Source: Acephala macrosclerotiorum (lineage: Eukaryota; Ascomycota; Leotiomycetes; Helotiales; Mollisiaceae). From it: DNA of 11,672 nucleotides. The translations under genes and the position numbers were made by a program. The stretch covers positions 1 through 11,672 of the forward strand of contig MU119955.1 of assembly GCA_014904845.1 (NCBI GenBank), written 5' to 3'. Under the pieces are notes generated by a model that was not told the origin of the DNA, did not search any database, and worked only from the letters and a program-made list of their open reading frames with translations. This document shows positions 1-8,500 of the stretch, piece after piece (the stretch's first letter is position 1; every line of letters begins with the position of its first letter).

Positions 1-79
1 TAACCCTAACCCTAACCCTAACCCTAACCCTAACCCTAACCCTAACCCTAACCCTAACCCTAACCCTAACCCTAACCCT
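1..79. repeat. Telomere, C-rich strand (TAACCC x13)
   Basis: Thirteen perfect TAACCC units occupy 1-78, plus one extra T. The sequence switches abruptly to non-telomeric DNA at base 80 with no degenerate variant units. The C-rich strand reading 5' to 3' from base 1 is the orientation expected at the left end of a chromosome. The unit is the TTAGGG type used by most filamentous fungi and animals. Read on the minus strand in the frame of the adjoining relic A, the repeat continues as an Arg-Val dipeptide with no stop to the end of the molecule. Confidence 0.98.
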
Positions 80-1891
80 CAAATTAATCTCAAACCGGTT
101 TTTCTTTTGCGCAATCCACATCAAATCCTGCCACAAAATGTCTTCGGCCTCTCGAATCATGTCGTGGATTGCATCCTTGAACCGCTTGATCGGCAGTGAC
201 TTCCCATGAAATTCCAAGATATCACTATTCGAACGATTCGTTTCAGACCGGGTCCAAGTAATACTAAGCTGATTGATTTTCTGTATGCTCATTGTCTTAC
301 TATACTTTAACATCTTGATCAAGAAACTGCATGGGCTATAGCTTTCAACCACGAGATATTTGTTCCGCAATTCAAGAAACCGGTCGATATCTGCTGCAGT
401 CTGGTCTGCCCTCGTGGCTACTGAGAGTGTATGCTCAACAAACAAGACTCGAACGCAGTACATGAATCCAGCGAGCATATATGAATACTCGTTACTACGT
501 CTTAAGCGGTTTTCGTTTTCAACAATCCTTAAAATAGCTGCAAAATGAATCACTGGACTATCAAATCGATCGCAGTTTTTCAGACTCTGCAAAATCATGG
601 ACATTATAAGCGCACTCATCTTTGGGACCTGAGTATTCTCGTTTTCTTCGGATTCTAATGACTCGAGCATGTCTTGCAATAGCTGTTTCTGCTCTGAGCT
701 GAATTTTGTTAGTTCACAGCAGTCTTTCATCACATCAAGCTCTTTACTATTACCGGCCTGGCTCTTACTCTCCTTTTCAACACTCTCTTTTTCAACACTC
801 TCTTCTTCACTTTTCTCTTCACTCTCCTCTTCACTTTCCTCAACTTCGTCTGTAATAATCTCTCCATTATCGTCTACTAACCCTTCATCTCCGCTCTCAC
901 TTTCTTTACCTTCACGGCTTTCTCTCTCTTTCTACGCCACGTACACTCGCAGTAAATAGCAAGCAAAACGCCGAAGATAAACAATATAACGGTCCAAGCT
1001 GTCCTCGTTCTGTAATTGCACCATGGGCCGGTTCTCAATCTTCTCAGTCGAGTTCGCCGTTCGCAGTCAATACGGAGTATCATCGTGCAAGCTGCTCAGC
1101 CTATCCACGGCACGCTTGATCATTATGTTGACGATTTCGCTCACGCGTTGCAGCTGCTTGTCTTTCCGGTCCGGCAACCTGCTTACATGAGCAATACGTC
1201 TAATATTACGATTGCCAAAGTGCGGTCGCTATTGCACAAAGTTCCATCAACCGGTATTGTCGCTCTTTTCAGTCTTGGAGTCTGCAATCTCAAACCTTTT
1301 TGTATTCCGCTCGTCTATTTCGTTGAATTCGCGTAGCAGCTGGTCCCGGACTGCGGCATCTTCGTTGTTGTCGTCGTCTTCTGCTTCTGCTTGCGAAGAA
1401 GTCTTCTCTTGGCATTCCACAATAAAATATCGTTGGAATCCAACCCCAAAAAACGTCTGCACTTTGACTTTGGTCCAATGCTCCGAGTTCTGTTTTGATC
1501 AGAACCAGCCATGGGTTTTGCAATGTTTTTGGATCGAGTCCTTTGACACTACAAGCTGGCCACAGTCGTCGCATTGAAACCCATTTAATGGTTTTCCTAG
1601 TGCTGCGAACGGTGGTCCTTCGAGTTTTGGCAGTTCTACGTCCTTTGAATGCCGTAGCAGAAAATGTCTATACTTTGCAAGCACTGGTTTCCGTCTCTCT
1701 TTTCCAAGATTATGACTATCACGAAGATGGACTATTAACCCTCGAACCGCTGTATAGTGTAAAGTACAGAATAAGACCTCATATTCTGCATTATACTCAA
1801 ATGTATCGTCGTTTTGGTCGTCGCGGTCCTGCTTGCTGTCCCACTGAATGGTTGCTGATTCAGCAACCCAAGTCAGCTGACATACTCCAAG
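80..1891 (-). pseudogene. Relic A: OrsD/TLH-type C2H2 protein, N-terminal part, cut off by the telomere
   Basis: One minus-strand frame (highest base of each codon = 1 mod 3) can be read from 1891 into the telomere. It has five in-frame stops (1499-1501, 1247-1249, 1229-1231, 1067-1069, 932-934) and no frameshift that I found; 1-931 is fully open. In order it shows a first finger (FCTLHYTAV then HLRDSH, about 1765-1705), a second C2H2 finger (FQCDDCGQ then HCKTH, about 1570-1510), the family signature VQTFF...RYFIVE (about 1460-1415), a block PHFGNRNIRRIAHVSRLPDR (1225-1165), the block RPMVQLQ...DRY...RF..YLLRVY (1030-941), an acidic Glu/Ser tract (about 930-760) and a long conserved C-terminal stretch. 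This pattern matches the fungal OrsD/DUF3505 family, which resembles the N-terminus of telomere-linked helicases. The stops fall mostly where Trp, Gln or Arg is expected, consistent with C-to-T mutation. The start is unresolved: no in-frame ATG; the ATG at 1881-1883 opens another frame that stops after seven codons. By alignment with relic B the missing part would hold the remaining middle region and possibly a helicase. Confidence 0.85.
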
Positions 1892-2344
1892 TTAATTCTA
1901 GACCCTTTTTAATTTACTCATATTTAGTATGTTAGATGTTTGGCACCGAGTTCTATGCTTGGTTAATGCTGTGTGTTAGTAGAATAGCAAAGCCTGACGT
2001 TCTTATAAAGTTGTAGTCTTTCACTGCCTGCCGATTTGAGTCCCGATTTGACTGACACGTTAAACCTATTCCAATTGCGCTTACCGAATAAGGACGCCGA
2101 TTTCACTGAAATCGGAGCCCGCCTCATGTAGAGGAAGTTAGAGTTTTATTAAAAAGCTTTTATACAAATGTTGCTTAGTCAAGAAACCAAACAATTAGTT
2201 AACGTTAAATACATGATATATACTAGTAATTCTTTAATATGTAACAAACTAGAAAGTTTTTAATTAATCTACTATAACTAGATTTAATTTGTAGTTTCTT
2301 TTTTATCGATATACGACAAACCTTTAATCGTCCAATTAAAATCC
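1892..2344. other. Spacer between relics A and B
   Basis: This stretch separates the presumed 5' end of A from the 3' end of B. I see no coding pattern. The part up to about 2130 has near-normal composition; from about 2140 it becomes AT-rich and RIP-like, continuous with relic B, so a composition boundary lies near 2130-2160. It contains three CCGATTT(G/C)A copies and a palindrome, annotated separately. It should hold whatever promoter A once had and the 3' flank of B, but I could not identify convincing elements. Confidence 0.6.
2031..2115. repeat. CCGATTT repeats ending in a 19-bp palindrome
   Basis: CCGATTTGA occurs at 2031-2039 and 2043-2051, and CCGATTTCA at 2097-2105. The last is followed after one base by its exact reverse complement TGAAATCGG (2107-2115), giving a perfect 9-1-9 hairpin. 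The cluster lies just before the composition change near 2130. It could be a decayed transposon end or a protein-binding site; the sequence does not decide between them. Confidence 0.6.
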
Positions 2345-5300
2345 TTACTCTAGTTCTGCCAGAGCAAAAACCGCTACGCAATTGGTTTGGATATACTCGT
2401 TTTCTTCTAGTAACGCCGTTTTCCCTAGCCAGAGTATATACTCAAGTTCTGTCTTAAAGGACCGTTGAAAGTACTTCCAAAGTCACTTAGAATCGTTTAC
2501 TTGTTTATATACCTCGTAGTAGATCGATATTACCATGTCTGGGAACCGATATTCCGTTTTTTCATACTTCGAATCCGTTGCCCGACAAATGTTTTGTGAT
2601 TAATAGTAATTCCAACAAACCATATATCGCTCAATTTAGTCTTTGTTTTTTCCTTTCCGCGTTTAGTAGATTTCATTCTTGATATTGATCCAGTGGAACC
2701 GCCGGGAGCACTTTCGGACTACGTACTCAAAGTTGCGACTTTCGACCCTATAGTAGAGGCAACTGTCGACTATAGTCTAAAGATTTCTTTTATAGTTGTC
2801 AAGCATTTGGTCTTGCGCGTAGTCTTACCGCAGAACTTCTTCTAGTCCAGTAAAGACTATTTTTGCGAGTATCTCAAGAGCAAATATCAGGTTTTGAGGT
2901 CGGGCTTCGGTATGAGGATTTCCGTAGACTTGGTACACTTCCTCGCCCGCCATATACTAGCGCCAGTCCGGCTGAGCATCTAGGAATTGGCTTAGCACGC
3001 CCCGAGAGTAATATCGCTGCGTTAAATACAATTGTATAGTTTCTCGGTCCGAGGACAAAGACTGGTCTAATTGCGACTTTCAAGTGGTGCTCAGTATTAC
3101 AATCGATAACGCCTTTCCCCCGTCTCGCTCTACCTTGTCAAACTTCTAAGAGAAAGTAGATACCTCGTTAAATGTATTGACGTGGACTACCCAGCGAACG
3201 TAAGGATAGTCAAATCTAATACCGAGAGTAGAAATAATTGCAATTGTTAACTAGTTTGAATTAGAAAGTTACCCAGAGAGAATAATTACTTTTTCTTCGT
3301 TTGATCCGGACTTAGAAATATACGATGGGCACTTCAACATATTGGCAAATAATGCTACTTCGTTCCGAGTTCGGCAATAAAAAATAATTTTGTCCTGGAT
3401 ATAATCAAAAATCTCTTTCTAGGATTAATATACTCGAACCAAATTAATAACCTTTTCAATCAAAGTACCAAGTTCGGTTTCTCGGTTGATTATATATTTG
3501 ATATTCGATCGATTCGTCGACTCTCGAATGATCCTAGGTTTGACCAGCTTGTTATACTCAATAAATTGCTTTTGTATAATCGGAAGAAAAGTAGTAATCA
3601 GTCAAACAGTTTAAGTCCTGATCTGCCGAATATACTAGTTCAACTGCGTTATACACGGGCGATAATCGCTAGTAGTAATCGTAAGATGATTTTTATTAAT
3701 TATAATTCGGTTTAGTTTTTATCGGTTAATTAGACCACGGGTATAATCAAGGAAGGTCTCGGTACACGCAGTTTCTATTGATATAATAACGAGTGAAGTT
3801 GATTGTTTGATATTAATTGATCAAATTAGAGGTCGGATATTTATCAAGTGATAATGTTTTAGTATGTTATTTCGGAGAATAATTATTGGAAGAACCAAGA
3901 TCGTAATCCGAGTATTTGCAACCGATGCATTTACTATGAAGATAAGCGATTTGCTAGAGTCAATTCTTATTACCAGGATTATTTGCTTGGCCGGGTGGAG
4001 TTCTATAATTGCAAGGAAACCGTTTCGCTGTTTTGAGACTCGTAGTTGCATATTCGATACATTGTATAATCTGCGAGTAATAGTTAGTAGATTAGTCGTA
4101 GAGTAGGTCCCTTTTTTACGCATTTGATCCCGTTTCGAGGTATTTAGTATTCGCAATAATAATGTCTCTGAAATATCCCGTGGTTTTTTCCTTTGAAGAA
4201 TATAATCAAATCGAAAAAGTGTATATCAATTTTTTGATACTCGATAATCCCGGTATAATAAAGTATTTAGAGTAAGTGTCGTTGTACCAGTATACGCATA
4301 GTTGAAAGTATAGAAAGTGTAATTACTTAGTTCCGCCAAAGTAATTAAATCTAACTCGTTTTCAATGTCTTTTTTTACGCTCTTCTCAAAATCAAAATTC
4401 GTCCGCTCTTTAACGAAAAACTTTTTTTTGGTAATTGATACTGTAAATTGTCGCCAGTTGAACGTATATAAGCGTGGTACCTTAGTACGAGTATATACTT
4501 TGATTAAGTAAATCGAAAGTATTCCATTAGTTTATACTGTTCCGTTCAATTTGATCCAGAGATATAAAGAGATGAAAATACTTGGAGTTTCCTATCGAAA
4601 AAATAATTGTTTTAAAGGCAAAATATATGCAACGTATAAAAACAGTAAATCTTTAATCGCCTTTGGTATAAAGCGAATATTATTCTTATACGCGCTAGAC
4701 TATTGTTGACTCTTGTAATACTAAGTATAAATTATAACTAGTTTTTCCTATATCAATAAATGGCGCTGTCGAGTATTGTTTTACTATATTACCGATAGTA
4801 ATTCCGGTTCTCGTAACGGTAGACTAGGTAGAATATGATATAGTACTAATGTTCGCTTAAGGAACTTTTGAGTATGTACTTCGTAGATTTCTATAGTTTT
4901 AGAACACAAGACTATATTTTTATTTTTACTTTTAATCAAGAATATAGCTCGAAACTCAATATTGCTTTAAATTCGTCGAAAGAGAATCAATTCAATACTC
5001 TCTAGGAACTCGGAATTACCAGGGTAAAAAAGCCACGAGTCGTTAAAATCTTTCAAATCTAAGTCGTTTTTCAATCTCCACGATTCTATTGAAATTAAAT
5101 CTTTGACTTAGAACAGTAATTCATCGTGTAACAAAGTATAAATTTGTTGATATTCAAAAACTACCAAATCGAAAATTTGCAATATTTGCAATTTTACACT
5201 ACGATATTCTATTGTTTACTCGTCCAAGAATTATCGAGTTTGGTATTTTGTAATTATTGCCTTTCCAACCTTGAACAAGTATAGTCTCCATTGCAAAATG

Positions 5301-6721
5301 TGACCAAATGGCGTCTTAACCAGTTGCTGGAAGAACTTCTTATAGATCTTGGCGAGAAAAACGGGGATTTGGTTTTCGTCGTCTTACTTTTGAAAACAAG
5401 TATAGTCGAAGAGTATAAATTGAACAGTCCAAGTTAAAACTAACAAATGGCTGTTGAAATTTCCCGGCTTTTCTTATAATCTTCGATCTTTCCCACGGAC
5501 TTTCTTATTTAGTATAGTGCAAAAACTCAAAACGAGAGATTTGAACGATATACTATCGATAGTATAGCAGATCAAGGCCAAATAGAGTCGTCGAATAGTA
5601 TACTTGAAAGTCAGTTCAATCTTTTCTTTATTCTCAACAGTCAAGATTTCTATGATCTTATCCATGGCTTGGATCTGTAAAGTAATTAATTGGATCACAT
5701 CTCTAAATAGTATTTAGTCTAATTTAATCCGCGTAAAATGGTCGTTTTTACAATGCACTACGCGGTAGTAGTACACCAACAATTGTTTCATGGTAGTGAA
5801 ATAAATAACCAGAGTTAACGCATTCTTGAAATATCGAAATCCATCTACTTTATTTAACGTCTCGACATAGAATTCGTTCAAAATATTGGTCCACTACTGT
5901 ATCATTTTCTTGTTTGGCGAGGTGTCACTATATAACCGGTATACGTCTCTCAAGACAATTTCAATTGTAATTAAAATTCGAACGAGATAAAAATTTTTAG
6001 TATTTTTACTACTCGTATCAAACTCTTTCTTCGGTAGTAGTTTATACGAACTCTAGATCTCTTCGTCCTTCAGTGTAATTATATAATATGAAAACCCCAT
6101 CAAATTATATAGTCATGGTACTCTTTTCGACTTTGAATTTTTAATATTCTAAACTATAATTACTTGTTCTTCAATATCACATTTCATATCCTTATAAACT
6201 TTTTTCAACTTCTCAAATAATTCCTTCTCAAATTGCGTTAATAAAATAAAATTTTTAATTTACTCAGACACTTCTTTTTTCTCTTTGTCGTCTATTACTA
6301 CAAAATAATCAATCAAACTTCCGACTGTAAAATACGTCTATAATTTGCACTCTTTCTATGGCAAATTTATCTCGTGTTTTTTTGTTTTTATTTTGTGAGC
6401 AAACGCTATATACTTTTTCATCTTAAGCAAATAGCGAGTGCAATACGCACAGTCTTACTACGAGCAATAAAAGTCGTCATAGTTAATCAAATGCTCGATT
6501 GGCTAACACTAATCCTTAGACCGAGATTTGTACTTCTTGAGCTTTCCAATGCTCCTCAAATTATAACTACTTAGAAACTGGACCGTCGTACTAAGAACGT
6601 CGCCCAAGAGTCGATAAAACTCAACTCGCAAGTACCGCTCCTGATTACTACGCCCAGGAATAATATAGAACCTACAAACATAGTACACGACTACCCGATG
6701 GATCGGATTATACGAGAACAT
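2345..6721 (-). pseudogene. TLH: Relic B: full-length telomere-linked RecQ helicase (TLH), RIP-inactivated
   Basis: From an ATG at 6719-6721 to a TAA at 2345-2347 one frame (about 1,458 codons, a normal TLH length) carries a continuous family pattern, interrupted by about 40 stops and one pair of compensating indels near 3120 and 3060. In order: finger 1 (about 6690-6620), finger 2 with CAYC (6451-6395), signature TYFT...DYF (6349-6301), middle region with TPFGHILQWRLYLF (about 5314-5272), PLREPELLS (4819-4793) and NWRQ (about 4461-4450). SF2/RecQ helicase motifs follow: I as RIDSSKS (3947-3967, expected GTGSSKS or GTGSGKS), II as NKNH (3686-3697, expected DE-x-H), III as LITTFLP (3581-3601), IV KIIFYCRTR (3365-3391), V GIRFDYP (about 3203-3223), VI FS*KFDKVERD (3122-3154, expected FSQESGRAGRD). 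A later Cys-x2-Cys has become Tyr-x2-Tyr (2935-2924). TLH genes sit next to telomeres in many fungi and yeasts; their role is thought to concern telomere or subtelomere recombination. This copy cannot encode a working protein. Confidence 0.88.
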
Positions 6722-6905
6722 AATTGAACAAAGAGTATAGCCTAGTAAACACTCGTTTATAAAAGTCTAAAAAAAACTGATCTCGGACCGAAAAGTCCTC
6801 GACCAGAAAATGCCTTAGTCAACAGCGCCTGCGCCAATCAACTTATCGCATTTCTAGTTCCCCGCCGAGAAACCGTCCCCACATAAGAAATAGTTTTATA
6901 CAATC
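6722..6905 (-). promoter_or_regulatory. Spacer between relics B and C; probable 5' flank of B
   Basis: About 120 bases (6780-6900) are clearly richer in G+C than the DNA on either side, with runs such as CAGCGCCTGCGCC and CCCCGCCGAG. Reading of relic C stops making sense at the inner edge. On the minus strand a TATAAA (plus TTTATA, 6756-6761) lies about 35 bases before the ATG of B. Position and composition fit the promoter and 5' leader of B, but nothing proves transcription. Confidence 0.4.
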
Positions 6906-8230
6906 AAATATTTCGAACTCGAGCAAATCGCTTTTTTAGATTTTTTATTTTCGATCTCTTTTTAATAAAAATAATTCACTCTTTTAACAACGCTTTTTCT
7001 ACGTATACTAATTCAATCAATATATAAATAAATAAATATATCGATTTAAATTGTTTAAATTCTCTATCAATTCCCAGTATACCAATGAAATACTAAAACG
7101 AATTAATAAAAAATTTTTTATCAAATTACTACATTTAAAAATTCATCGACATTTATAGTAATTTATTTTTTAACGTTTCTTTCGACCAATTCTCGTTTTA
7201 TAAATATTCTTATAATTACTCGAAATTTCGTTTTTACACGTTAGTAAAACTAAACTCGTACTACTTTAACAATTTAATCTCATTTAATTAAAAAACGTTT
7301 AAATAATAATAGATAAATCGTTTCCAATAAATCAAATATCGATCTATATTCGTCTTTTTTTACAATAATTCGAATAATCGATTATAAGTATTCTAATAAT
7401 AGAAACTAATTAATAGTAATCGAATTATTAAAAATATACTTTTGAAATTATTAATACAATGATTGAAAAACAATCGATTTATAATAGTAATTAATCTTTG
7501 CAATTTATCGTTTTCTCGATCCAATATTCGATTACAAATATAGATTTTACTAAAGTTTCTTTCTTTGAAATAAATAGTCTACTTCGCATATTTTAATCAA
7601 TTGATCGTTTCGTGTTTATTCGTCTCATTAATTAAAACTTTTTATATCTCTTTTTATTAATTTCTCTCGTATATTTATTATTTTTTGATATCGTCGATTA
7701 ATTGATTTTTCGATCGATTTTTCTTATTATTAATTTTTTTAAATTTAATCTCAAAAACGATTATACAAAAATAATAAATTATAAATTTAAAATCGATAAA
7801 AAAAGTCTACAATTAAACCTTCGATTATTATTTATTATTGTTCGCAATACTATTTTTGTAATTTTTATTTTAATGAATTTAAAATTATTTTCAATTAATT
7901 ATAAAAAATTTATAATTTCTATATACAAAATTATTACGAATTGTGAGATTATCGATCGTTAAATTCGAGTTTGTTAATTCGTAATAAAAGTTGATATAAA
8001 ACGATTGTTTATACTCGAAATTAAAATACTCAACGACAATAATATTTTAAGTCTTATTATAAATATTAAAATATTGATCTTTTAAATAGGCGTATAAATT
8101 CGAGACGATATAATTATAAAATCAACAAACGAAAAACGAGTACTTTAAGTAATAAACGAATTAATCGATTATAATTGTATTTGTTTTTGAGTAATTCGAT
8201 AATTAAATAATACGACGTAATTTTAATGTG
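6905..8230 (-). pseudogene. Relic C: OrsD-type C2H2 protein fragment, extreme RIP-like decay
   Basis: A minus-strand frame (highest base of each codon = 0 mod 3) shows, through many stops, the same order of landmarks as relic A. Finger 1 reads VC*FYNYIV then YLKDQY (8127-8071). Finger 2 reads FVYRNYKF...HWNKNY (7926-7858), with Tyr at both Cys positions and at the last His. The signature KV*L*TFF (7821-7798) matches VKVQTFF of A. A block HETIN*LKYAK*TIYF lies at 7614-7567. LFELL*...IDRYLIYWKRFIYY (7380-7300) matches RPMVQLQ...LDRYIVYLRRFACY of A, and a last block ELVYVEKALL (about 7014-6985) matches FMYCVRVLFVE. The match ends near 6905, where GC rises and relic B's 5' flank begins, so the C-terminal part is missing. 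The start is not identifiable; 8230 is approximate. Composition is about 80% or more A+T, so some assignments are weak, but the order of blocks is hard to explain by chance. Confidence 0.68.
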
Positions 8231-8500
8231 TCGACGACAACAAATTTAAAGTAAACTTAAAGTAAGGAATTACGTACGCAATAATGTTTACACGACAATA
8301 AAACTTTCTATAGACTTACAAAAAGTTTTTACTAAGATTCTATTCATTTTATAAAGTTCAATAGCGGTTGGAAAAGAGGAAAATGAGAATCTTACTGCGA
8401 CTAGTAGTTTATCAATAGTAGTATGGGATCCCAATCCCGGTCTTCAACTTATTTCGCGCGGGCAAAATCCGCTCATCGCCTGGTAGTATGGCCATACTCC
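8231..8500. other. Transition from RIP-like DNA to tandem array
   Basis: A+T content drops from about 8340 onward, marking the inner edge of the mutated block. I see no gene here. The part from about 8400 has no convincing repeat anchor, so the array probably starts nearer 8500; an incomplete first unit cannot be excluded. Confidence 0.5.

Larger units (their letters stand above)
2130..8340. other. RIP-like mutated block
   Basis: Composition changes abruptly relative to both flanks. In a hand-counted line (4801-4860) there are no CpA, two TpG and about ten TpA dinucleotides at 37% GC. The line 1141-1200 in relic A has five CpA, five TpG and two TpA. GC falls further toward the right: the line 7381-7440 has only eight G/C in sixty bases. 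This is the dinucleotide signature of repeat-induced point mutation (C-to-T preferentially at CpA, on both strands). It also explains why the conserved residues seen in relics B and C differ from the family by transitions such as G to D/R/S/E, E to K, C to Y, A to V and Q to stop. Confidence 0.85.

Noticed and set aside
669..959. Plus-strand Ser/Leu-rich ORF of 96 residues
   Set aside because: It is the antisense of the acidic Glu/Ser tract of relic A; the minus strand carries the conserved family pattern.
877..1083. Minus-strand 68-residue ORF with an apparent membrane segment
   Set aside because: It lies in a different frame from relic A, whose conserved RPMVQLQ...DRY block covers the same bases.
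1016..1935. Overlapping plus-strand ORFs at 1016-1336, 1212-1577 and 1495-1935
   Set aside because: All are antisense shadows of relic A and show no recognisable domain; the minus frame at the same place has zinc fingers and the TFF signature.
3864..4106. Plus-strand 80-residue ORF
   Set aside because: Antisense of the helicase motif I region of relic B.
7702..7962. Plus-strand 86-residue Ile/Lys/Asn-rich ORF
   Set aside because: Its composition is simply that of AT-rich DNA, and it is antisense to the finger 2 and TFF region of relic C.
2130..8340. Retrotransposon (reverse transcriptase/integrase) or mitochondrial DNA insertion
   Set aside because: AT-richness suggested these, but no polymerase or integrase motif could be read, while TLH helicase and OrsD motifs are present in order on the minus strand.
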